Shown one piece after another: positions 1-4,999 of a stretch of 6,680 bases of DNA. Numbering within the stretch: position 1 is the first letter of the stretch; the number at the start of each line of letters is the position of its first letter. The notes under the pieces are model-generated. The model was not told the DNA's origin. It ran no database searches and worked only from the letters and a program-made list of their open reading frames with translations. The DNA is from Blautia sp. (GTDB lineage Bacteria > Bacillota > Clostridia > Lachnospirales > Lachnospiraceae). A program made the position numbers and the translations under genes. Location: NCBI GenBank assembly GCA_017420455.1, contig JAFOJB010000185.1:1-6680 (forward strand). The letters run 5' to 3'.

Positions 1-365
1 AGGGGCTGGTGGCAGATATCTTTGCGCACCCCCGGACGGCAGTCGCCCGGGATATGATCCGGAAGGACGCAGGGACGGACATGGATCCGCAGCAGCCCAA
101 AACCCAGCCGGAGATCCAGAGCGGAGAGATCATCCGTATCGTGTTCTCCGAGAATTCGGCCTTCGAGCCGGTAATCGCAAATCTGATCCTTACCTTCCGT
201 GAGCCGGTCAATATCCTGAAGGCGGACACCAAAAATGTAGGCGGTGTGGCCAAGGGGGAAATGGTCCTGCAGTTCATGAAAGAAAACACGAAGGTTTCCG
301 AGATGAAACAGTTCCTGCTGGATCGGGGATTGGCGGTACAGGAGGCGCCGGAATATGTGGGTTGA
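1..365 (+). CDS. metN: MetN, methionine ABC transporter ATP-binding protein (3' end only)
   Basis: This is the C-terminal 120 residues of the cytoplasmic ATPase that powers methionine import. The frame is open from the window edge (first full codon at position 3), so the Walker A, signature and Walker B motifs lie upstream and cannot be checked. The first visible residues (GLVADIFAHP) match the end of an ABC nucleotide-binding domain, where members of this family carry an 'E-x-F-x-x-P' stretch. Residues from about 38 to 115 of the visible part form a NIL domain, with the typical core VNILKADTKNVGGVAKGEM. In E. coli MetN this domain binds cytoplasmic methionine and shuts the transporter down (transinhibition), so feedback control is probably retained. 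The stop codon lies inside metI (11-nt overlap), so the two subunits are translationally coupled. The order metN-metI-metQ is canonical. Confidence 0.95.
   Translation, partial: GLVADIFAHPRTAVARDMIRKDAGTDMDPQQPKTQPEIQSGEIIRIVFSENSAFEPVIANLILTFREPVNILKADTKNVGGVAKGEMVLQFMKENTKVSEMKQFLLDRGLAVQEAPEYVG
340..345 (+). promoter_or_regulatory. Ribosome binding site of metI inside metN
   Basis: A perfect AGGAGG lies 9 nt before the ATG at 355, embedded in the last codons of metN. It fixes the metI start and explains how metI is translated although it overlaps the upstream gene. Confidence 0.85.
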
Positions 366-1083
366 GAATATATTACTTGCGGCGGCAGCGCAGCCGGCCA
401 CACTGGCCGAATGGTGGGCCAAGTATGGGAACATGCTGCTTTCTGCCATATGGGCAACTGTGTATATGACCGTCGTTTCCACGTTCGTGGGCTATCTTTT
501 CGGCCTGCCTCTGGGCGTGGTCCTGACGGTGACGGACAAGGACGGGCTGAAGCCCAATGCAGGAATTTATAAGATACTGGATTTTATCTGCAATATCCTG
601 AGAAGCGTTCCGTTTCTGATCCTTCTGATCCTGATCATCCCCTTCACCAAGATGCTGGTGGGGAAAAGCTACGGGACCACGGCAGTGATCGTGCCCCTCA
701 CCATCGCGGCCATTCCGTTTATCGCCCGGATGGTGGAGTCTTCCCTGAAGGAGGTGGACGCGGGCGTCATCGAGGCCGCCCAGTCCATGGGAGCCAGCAA
801 TCTGCAGATCGTATGGAAGGTTCTTCTGGTGGAAGGAAGGACATCGCTTCTTGTGAACGCCACCATCGCCATGGGGACGATCCTAGGCTATTCAGCCATG
901 GCGGGAGCCGTAGGCGGAAGCGGTCTGGGAGCGATCGCCATCCAGTATGGCTACAACCGCTACCAGTACGATATCATGTTTGTCACGGTGGTGCTTCTGA
1001 TCATCCTGTTCCAGCTGTTTACCAACCTGGGAATGTTCATCTCCAGGAAGCTGGACAAGAGGCGTACCGGAGACGGGAAGTAA
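355..1083 (+). CDS. metI: MetI, methionine ABC transporter permease
   Basis: This 242-aa integral membrane protein forms the homodimeric channel of the D/L-methionine importer, receiving substrate from MetQ and driven by MetN. About five hydrophobic segments are visible: residues ~27-58, 78-100, 108-127, 164-190 and 206-229. The EAA loop that docks on MetN starts at E140 (EAAQSMGAS). The stretch GYSAMAGAVGGSGLGAIAIQ (179-198) is typical of MetI proteins. The start at 355 is supported by AGGAGG 9 nt upstream. An N-terminal stretch of about 20 residues before the first membrane segment makes it somewhat longer than E. coli MetI (about 217 aa). One oddity is that the usual 'LLPEALPGL' after the EAA motif reads LLVEGRTSLL here, so the conserved proline is V159. 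The gene is followed by an unusually long gap before metQ. Confidence 0.96.
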   Translation: MWVENILLAAAAQPATLAEWWAKYGNMLLSAIWATVYMTVVSTFVGYLFGLPLGVVLTVTDKDGLKPNAGIYKILDFICNILRSVPFLILLILIIPFTKMLVGKSYGTTAVIVPLTIAAIPFIARMVESSLKEVDAGVIEAAQSMGASNLQIVWKVLLVEGRTSLLVNATIAMGTILGYSAMAGAVGGSGLGAIAIQYGYNRYQYDIMFVTVVLLIILFQLFTNLGMFISRKLDKRRTGDGK

Positions 1084-1085
1084 CT

Positions 1086-1157
1086 ATGTAAATGATTTTT
1101 GCTGTGTGCTGTCGGACAAAAGACAGGCAGTTCGGAACAGTTATTTCCGGACAATCC
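1086..1157 (+). repeat. Direct repeat R, copy 1 (downstream of metI)
   Basis: This 72-nt segment starts 3 nt after the metI stop and is nearly identical to 1503-1576. By eye, 67 of 74 aligned columns match, with 5 substitutions and 2 single-base gaps. The first 24 nt of the two copies are identical. Copy 1 contains a small stem, 1133-1137 with 1145-1149. In copy 2 the two substitutions within this stem both leave G-U pairs, so pairing is kept. A second small stem (1147-1151 with 1155-1159) exists only in copy 1. The repeat has no recognisable coding content. Confidence 0.9.
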
Positions 1158-1177
1158 GGGTATCGACGATTGACGGC

Positions 1178-1200
1178 GATGCGTACCGGTGGTACGCGTC
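1178..1200 (+). repeat. Compact hairpin, 10-bp stem with 3-nt loop
   Basis: The arms 1178-1187 and 1191-1200 pair fully (one G-U, at 1180 with 1198) around the loop GGT. It is GC-rich and not followed by a T-run, so it is not an intrinsic terminator. It directly abuts the branched structure that begins at 1201. Confidence 0.7.
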
Positions 1201-1262
1201 TGGCGCATGACCGGTCCGGGAGGCGGGACCAACGCAGTCTTGGCGGACTTAGACGCGCCAGA
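1199..1262 (+). repeat. Cloverleaf-like three-way junction
   Basis: The closing stem TGGCGC (1201-1206) pairs with GCGCCA (1255-1260). It can grow to 8 bp (1199-1206 with 1255-1262) if the preceding hairpin opens by two pairs. Inside are two stem-loops: GGTCC/GGACC (1213-1217 with 1226-1230) and AGTCT/GGACT (1236-1240 with 1245-1249, one G-U). It is not a tRNA: arm lengths, loops and the lack of TTC-type and D-type signatures do not fit. Confidence 0.5.
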
Positions 1263-1458
1263 TGTAAAGATTATTTATGGACAGTTCCTGAGACACTGCA
1301 TTCAGATTAGCTTCCGGATTTCACCCGTGCAGATATTCATGGCGTCAGGACTGTTTTTACAGTCTTGCAAATATATGAGGATCGAATTATGTATGACTCG
1401 ATCCTGGCGCAAAAACCAGGGATTGAGACAGAAATACCTGTCCCGGATTACGCAGGAT

Positions 1459-1538
1459 TTTTGTTCGAGAGTGCACAGCAAAAATCATGCGCACAGCGGG
1501 AGATGTAAATGATTTTTGCTGTGTGCCATCGGACAGAA
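1459..1538 (+). repeat. Large local hairpin upstream of metQ
   Basis: The arm 1459-1488 pairs with 1509-1538 (the start of repeat copy 2) around a 20-nt loop. Twenty-eight of 30 positions pair, four of them as G-U, including 15 consecutive Watson-Crick pairs (1474-1488 with 1509-1523). The same arm can instead pair with 1092-1121, so the two folds exclude each other. No T-run follows the stem, which argues against a classical terminator. It ends about 50 nt before the metQ ribosome site, a position where it could mark an RNase site or shield the 5' end of a processed metQ transcript (inference). Confidence 0.75.
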
Positions 1539-1576
1539 AGACAGGCAGTTCGGGAAAGTTATTTCTGGATCAATCC
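1503..1576 (+). repeat. Direct repeat R, copy 2 (leader of metQ)
   Basis: This is the second copy of the repeat found at 1086-1157. It ends about 12 nt before the metQ Shine-Dalgarno and so forms the immediate metQ leader. The small stem of copy 1 is kept as 1551-1555 with 1563-1567, with two pairs changed to G-U. The distance between the two copies is 417 nt. No -10/-35 pair of good quality was found in it. Confidence 0.9.
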
Positions 1577-1587
1577 TGACAGAATGA

Positions 1588-1593
1588 GAGGAG
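1588..1593 (+). promoter_or_regulatory. Ribosome binding site of metQ
   Basis: GAGGAG lies 8 nt before the ATG at 1602. This decides the start: the frame is open further upstream to an ATG at 1509, but that ATG sits inside the repeat, has no ribosome site, and would place about 31 charged residues before a perfect signal peptide. Confidence 0.85.
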
Positions 1594-1601
1594 AAAGAAG
1601 T

Positions 1602-2414
1602 ATGAAAAAGATTCTCGCAGCAGCACTTACCGGCATCCTTGCGGCAGCAGCCCTTGGAACAATCGTATCCGCAGAGACCACAAAGATCACCGTGGCAGCA
1701 TCCGCTGTTCCCCACGCAGAAATCCTGGAGCAGGCAGCTCCTATCCTTGCAGAGCAGGGTTACGAGCTGGAGGTCACCGTATTCGACGATTACATCCAGC
1801 CCAACAACGTTGTAGAGGACGGGGATTTCGACGCCAACTATTTCCAGCATATTCCGTACCTGAACAGCTTCAACGAGGAGAGAGGAACCCATCTGGTGAA
1901 CGCCGGAGGCATCCATTACGAGCCCTTCGGAATCTATCCGGGAACCAAGAAAGACCTTGCCGAGATCGCGGACGGCGATACCATCGCGGTGCCGAACGAT
2001 ACCACCAATGAAGCAAGAGCCCTGCTGCTCCTTCAGGACAACGGCATCATTACCCTGGCAGAGGGCGTAGGCCTGAACGCTACCGTAAATGATATTCTGG
2101 AAAAGAAGGTCGATGTAGAGATCGTAGAGCTGGAGGCCGCGCAGGTAGCCCGCCATGTAGACGAGGTTTCCTTCGTCGTCCTCAACGGAAACTATGCTCT
2201 GGAAGCCGGCTTCTCTGTAGGCAAGGATTCCCTGGTTCATGAAGAGAGCGATTCCGAGGCGGCAAAAACCTACGTGAATGTCATCGCGGTAAGAGAAGGA
2301 AATGAAGAAAGCGACGCCATCAAGGCACTGGTAGAAGTCCTGAAATCCGACGAGATCAAAAACTTCATCAACGAAACCTATGACGGAGCCGTCATTCCTT
2401 TTGTAGAGGAGTGA
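1602..2414 (+). CDS. metQ: MetQ/NlpA-family methionine-binding protein, without a lipobox cysteine
   Basis: This 270-aa extracytoplasmic substrate-binding protein captures methionine and delivers it to MetI. The N-terminus is a clear Sec signal: KK at 2-3, a hydrophobic core of ~17 residues, then VSA at 22-24 with probable cleavage before E25. The mature part carries family signatures: FDANYFQHIPYL (76-87), IAVPNDTTNEARALLLLQ (128-145) and YVNVIAVRE (224-232). These align with E. coli MetQ segments around its ligand site. Length is normal for the family. The anomaly is that no cysteine is present at all, so there is no lipobox. Gram-positive MetQ proteins are normally lipid-anchored, so this one should be released or held only by interaction with MetI. 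It is the last gene of the met operon, separated from metI by repeats and followed by a strong terminator. D- or L-methionine is the most likely ligand; another amino acid or dipeptide cannot be excluded. Confidence 0.93.
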   Translation: MKKILAAALTGILAAAALGTIVSAETTKITVAASAVPHAEILEQAAPILAEQGYELEVTVFDDYIQPNNVVEDGDFDANYFQHIPYLNSFNEERGTHLVNAGGIHYEPFGIYPGTKKDLAEIADGDTIAVPNDTTNEARALLLLQDNGIITLAEGVGLNATVNDILEKKVDVEIVELEAAQVARHVDEVSFVVLNGNYALEAGFSVGKDSLVHEESDSEAAKTYVNVIAVREGNEESDAIKALVEVLKSDEIKNFINETYDGAVIPFVEE

Positions 2415-2421
2415 GAAAGAT

Positions 2422-2448
2422 GAGAAAGAGGGACGGTTCCTTTTTCTC
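2422..2448 (+). repeat. Hairpin just after metQ
   Basis: GAGAAAGAGG (2422-2431) pairs with CCTTTTTCTC (2439-2448), 10 bp with one G-U, starting 7 nt after the metQ stop. There is no T-run after it, so it is more likely a 3'-end stabilising or repetitive palindrome than the main terminator. Its 5' arm also matches, inverted, a segment beyond the terminator (2532-2547). Confidence 0.65.
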
Positions 2449-2472
2449 AGAATGACATCCTCGCTCTTTTTA

Positions 2473-2528
2473 AAGTCACGGATGAAAGGTCCTTAACTCA
2501 GGACCCTTCACCCGTGACTTATTTTTTT
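2473..2528 (+). terminator. Rho-independent terminator of the metNIQ operon
   Basis: A long hairpin pairs 2473-2493 with 2500-2520: AAGTCACGG/CCGTGACTT, TGAA/TTCA and GGTCCT/AGGACC, interrupted by two A-C mismatches, around a 6-nt loop. Seven T residues follow at 2522-2528. It lies 58 nt after the metQ stop and has the right polarity to end the met operon. On the other strand the stem is not followed by a T-run, so it is one-directional. It insulates the met genes from the sugar operon. Confidence 0.93.
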
Positions 2529-2567
2529 CTCACCGTCCCCCTTTCTCTCCCGCCACCTACCTTCCTC

Positions 2568-2596
2568 TTGTTTTCCGGTACCCCGGATTGTATAAT
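2568..2596 (+). promoter_or_regulatory. Sigma-A-type promoter of the GH3-kinase operon
   Basis: A perfect -10 box TATAAT (2591-2596) is preceded at the ideal 17-nt spacing by TTGTTT (2568-2573). Only the first three bases of that -35 box match the consensus, which suits a promoter needing activation or escape from repression. Transcription should start near 2603, giving a leader of about 115 nt before the GH3 start codon. It is placed directly after the met terminator. Confidence 0.8.
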
Positions 2597-2599
2597 GTA

Positions 2600-2613
2600 G
2601 TTACGACCGTAAC
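2600..2613. promoter_or_regulatory. Candidate operator palindrome over the transcription start
   Basis: GTTACG-AC-CGTAAC is a perfect 6-2-6 dyad beginning 3 bp after the -10 box, so a bound protein would block open-complex formation. Perfect dyads of this size at this position are typical of repressor sites, for example LacI/GalR-type sugar regulators, whose sites are often 14-16 bp. The regulator is not in the window and the family assignment is a guess. As RNA it could also form a small hairpin near the 5' end. Confidence 0.55.
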
Positions 2614-2708
2614 AGGAAACGCATGCATGATAACAACCGGTAAAATGTTGAAGTCCGGGAGGATATGGCCCGAACAGGGATGGCCGGCGGGCTCTTTCAC
2701 CTGGCAGC

Positions 2709-2714
2709 AGGAGG
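2709..2714 (+). promoter_or_regulatory. Ribosome binding site of the GH3 gene
   Basis: AGGAGG ends 5 nt before the ATG at 2720. It decides the start: the frame is open back to 2588, but that region contains the promoter and the start-site palindrome, and the protein similarity begins at MDIEKLISEMTLEEK. Confidence 0.85.
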
Positions 2715-2719
2715 TATGT

Positions 2720-4993
2720 ATGGATATTGAGAAACTGATTTCTGAAATGACACTGGAGGAAAAGGCCTCGCTCCTTTCCGGAGATGATTTCTGGCATACC
2801 AAGGCCGTAGAGCGTCTTGGCATCCCGCGCACCATGATGAGCGACGGCCCTCACGGACTTCGGAAGCAGGCAGAGGGCGGCGATCATCTGGGAATCAACG
2901 ACAGCATCAAGGCAGTATGCTTCCCGGCAGCCAGTGCCAGCGCCGCCAGCTTTGACAGGGACGTGCTTCGTCAGATCGGAGAAGGCGTCGGAGACGCCTG
3001 CCAGCACGAAAACCTTTCCGTTATCCTGGGACCGGCTGTCAATATCAAGCGCTCCCCGCTCTGTGGAAGGAATTTTGAATATTTCAGCGAGGATCCCTAT
3101 CTTGCAGGCGAACTGGCATCAGCTCTGATCAAGGGCGTCCAGAGCAGAAACATCGGAACCAGCATCAAGCATTTCGCGGCCAACAGTCAGGAGCACCGCC
3201 GGATGTCCTCCGACAGCGTTGTGGATGAAAGAACGCTGCGGGAGATCTATCTCCCCGCTTTCGAGAAGGCGGTAAAGGAGGCAAAGCCCTGGACCGTGAT
3301 GTGTTCCTACAACAAGCTGAACGGCGAATACGCCTCCCAGAATCCCTGGCTTCTGACAGAGGTCCTCCGGAAGGAATGGGGCTTCGAGGGATATGTGATG
3401 AGCGACTGGGGCGCTGTCAGCGACCGTGTCAAGGGCGTGGCCGCAGGACTCGACCTGGAAATGCCCGCCTCCGGCGGCAGCAACGACGAGCGTATCGTGA
3501 AGGCCGTGAAGAATGGAGAGCTCTCCGAGGAAGCCGTGAACGAAAGTGTCAGAAGGATCCTCAGCATCGTGGACCGTTATGAAAAGAACAGAAAACCGGA
3601 TACTCCCTGGGATATGGAAGCACAGCATGAGCTGGCGGCAAAGCTGGCGGCGCAGTGTATGGTCCTCCTGAAAAACGAGGACAATGTTCTTCCCATCGCG
3701 GCCGGCGAAAAGGTAGCCGTCATCGGAAAGTTTGCCCGGGTTCCGCGGTATCAGGGAGGCGGCAGCTCTCATATCAACAGCTTCAGGGTAGAAAGTCTTA
3801 TGGACGCTCTGGCCGGAAATGAAAATATCACCTACGCACAGGGATATGATATTATCACAGAAGAGCCTGATGAAGCTCTCATCGCCGAAGCGGCGGAGCT
3901 TGCCGCAAAAGCCGACAAGGCTGTGATCGTGGCGGGCCTTCCGGATTCCTTCGAGAGCGAGGGGTACGACCGGACTCACATGCGCATGCCGGCCTGCCAG
4001 ACGGCCCTGATCGAGAGAGTGGCCAGGGCAAATCCAAACACCATCGTGGTACTGTATAACGGCTCTCCCGTAGAGCTTCCCTGGATCGACTGCGTGAAAG
4101 GCCTGGTAGAAGGCTATCTTGGCGGCCAGGCAGTAGGAAAGGCAACCAGAATGGTCCTCTGGGGTGAGGAAAATCCCAGCGGACGTCTGCCGGAAACCTT
4201 CCCGATGCAGCTGGAGGACAACCCCTCTTATCTTTCCTACGGCGGAGAAGGGAACACTGCCATTTACACGGAAGGCGTTTTCGTAGGCTACCGTTATTAT
4301 GACAAAAAGAAAATGAATGTCCGCTTCCCCTTCGGCTACGGTCTCAGCTATACCACCTTTGCCTGCAGCAACCTGGTTCTTGGAAAAGAGGCCGTCAGGG
4401 ATACCGAAACCCTGACTGTCTCTGTGGATGTGGAAAATACCGGAAAGACTGCAGGCAGGGAGGTCGTACAGCTTTACGTAGCGCCGGCGCCCTGTGATGT
4501 TTTCCGTCCTGTTCGCGAGCTGAAGGGCGTGGAAAAGGTATATCTTGCCCCGGGTGAGAAAAAGACCGTGACCTTTACACTGGATAAACGCGCCTTCGCG
4601 TACTGGCACCAGGGTCTTCACGACTGGTTTGTAAAGACCGGCGCGTATGGGATCCAGATCGGGAAGGACAGCCGCAGTATCCTGCTGGAGAAGACGGTGC
4701 AGGTGGAAGGAACCACTGAGGAGCCGGCACAGACCGTAACCGTGGATACGATCTTTATGGATCTGGTGAAAAACGCGCAGGCCATGAAGGCGCTTGAGCC
4801 TCTCATGAGTCAGGTCATGGGGAGTCTTGGAGCAGGTGAACCGGAGGGAACTGCGGCGAGCGAAGCCATCTCGGACGAGATGAGCAACGCCATGATGCAG
4901 TATATGCCGCTCAGGGGAATCGTAAGCTTCAGCGGCGGAGCAATATCCTTCGACCAGCTCCAGGAGATGCTGAAGGGCATCAATCAGAAGTAA
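2720..4993 (+). CDS. Glycoside hydrolase family 3 beta-glucosidase, cytoplasmic
   Basis: This 757-aa enzyme hydrolyses the non-reducing-end sugar of beta-glycosides with retention, most probably beta-glucosides such as cellobiose. The order is: (alpha/beta)8 N-terminal domain, residues ~1-290, opening with MTLEEKASLLSG; (alpha/beta)6 sandwich, ~305-495; fibronectin III-like domain, ~565-645; then a ~100-residue tail. The nucleophile is D229 in YVMSDWGA (225-232). Substrate-site residues include D42 (SDGPHGLR), R117 (GRNFEYFSEDP), and K150-H151 (KHFAANSQEH). The acid/base is probably E414, just before GYDR, with E412 as the alternative. There is no signal peptide, so it acts on imported sugar. 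The length is usual for the type without a PA14 insertion. Its own promoter and ribosome site precede it, and the kinase gene follows after 6 nt. Specificity (glucoside, xyloside, other) cannot be read from sequence alone. Confidence 0.95.
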   Translation: MDIEKLISEMTLEEKASLLSGDDFWHTKAVERLGIPRTMMSDGPHGLRKQAEGGDHLGINDSIKAVCFPAASASAASFDRDVLRQIGEGVGDACQHENLSVILGPAVNIKRSPLCGRNFEYFSEDPYLAGELASALIKGVQSRNIGTSIKHFAANSQEHRRMSSDSVVDERTLREIYLPAFEKAVKEAKPWTVMCSYNKLNGEYASQNPWLLTEVLRKEWGFEGYVMSDWGAVSDRVKGVAAGLDLEMPASGGSNDERIVKAVKNGELSEEAVNESVRRILSIVDRYEKNRKPDTPWDMEAQHELAAKLAAQCMVLLKNEDNVLPIAAGEKVAVIGKFARVPRYQGGGSSHINSFRVESLMDALAGNENITYAQGYDIITEEPDEALIAEAAELAAKADKAVIVAGLPDSFESEGYDRTHMRMPACQTALIERVARANPNTIVVLYNGSPVELPWIDCVKGLVEGYLGGQAVGKATRMVLWGEENPSGRLPETFPMQLEDNPSYLSYGGEGNTAIYTEGVFVGYRYYDKKKMNVRFPFGYGLSYTTFACSNLVLGKEAVRDTETLTVSVDVENTGKTAGREVVQLYVAPAPCDVFRPVRELKGVEKVYLAPGEKKTVTFTLDKRAFAYWHQGLHDWFVKTGAYGIQIGKDSRSILLEKTVQVEGTTEEPAQTVTVDTIFMDLVKNAQAMKALEPLMSQVMGSLGAGEPEGTAASEAISDEMSNAMMQYMPLRGIVSFSGGAISFDQLQEMLKGINQK

Positions 4994-4999
4994 TCCGGG

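Larger units (their letters stand above)
1092..1488 (+). other. Block with 30-nt inverted ends and many internal hairpins; MITE-like element or structured RNA
   Basis: The ends 1092-1121 and 1459-1488 are inverted copies of each other: 26 of 30 positions are Watson-Crick, 3 more are G-U and 1 mismatches. Between them lie several further stems: 1178-1187 with 1191-1200 (10 bp, 3-nt loop); a branched unit closed by 1201-1206 with 1255-1260 that holds 1213-1217/1226-1230 and 1236-1240/1245-1249; 1347-1354 with 1359-1366; 1378-1385 with 1398-1405; and 1427-1431 with 1438-1442. The segment 1122-1127 can also pair with 1437-1442 and extend the closing stem. Frames of 70-107 codons exist, but none has a convincing ribosome site or family resemblance. 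I do not recognise it as a known riboswitch, T-box, S-box, group I or group II intron. No clear target-site duplication is visible. The strand is given as that of the flanking operon. Confidence 0.6.
2422..2547. repeat. Nested inverted repeat enclosing the met terminator
   Basis: The 16-nt arm 2422-2437 is the reverse complement of 2532-2547 with 15 of 16 matches, and the core is GGGACGGT/ACCGTCCC. The 94 nt between the arms hold the terminator hairpin. The whole 126-nt block is therefore a palindrome within a palindrome, resembling the short palindromic repeats scattered in many Clostridia intergenic regions (inference; copy number in this genome is unknown). Confidence 0.65.

Noticed and set aside
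1199..1262. tRNA-like cloverleaf
   Set aside because: Arm and loop lengths, the absence of a GTTC-type T arm, the absence of a 7-nt anticodon loop and the lack of a CCA-adjacent acceptor pattern rule out a tRNA.
1365..1393. Internal promoter for metQ (TTGCAA, 17 nt, TATGTA)
   Set aside because: The -10 box matches only 3 of 6 consensus bases and overlaps a hairpin; too weak to annotate.
1189..1512. 107-codon + strand frame in the metI-metQ gap
   Set aside because: It starts at a GTG inside a hairpin loop, has no ribosome site, runs through several stems and ends in the repeat. No family resemblance, so it is best treated as non-coding.
1509..1601. N-terminal extension of MetQ by 31 residues
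   Set aside because: The upstream ATG is inside repeat R, lacks a ribosome site and would bury a perfect signal peptide; the ATG at 1602 has GAGGAG 8 nt upstream. The cysteine in this extension is not in a lipobox context.
1084..1601. SAM (S-box) riboswitch or T-box expected in a methionine operon
   Set aside because: I looked for the S-box GGAGGGA...GAAACC-type core and for the T-box GGTGGNACCGCG core followed by a terminator; neither is present. Such an element, if any, would lie upstream of metN outside the window.
1485..2240. 251-codon open frame on the minus strand across metQ
   Set aside because: Antisense to a clear MetQ, and it begins in the repeat; no family features.
2588..2719. 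N-terminal extension of the GH3 protein by 44 residues
   Set aside because: The upstream ATG overlaps the -10 region of the promoter, so it would not be on the transcript; AGGAGG and the start of similarity both point to 2720.
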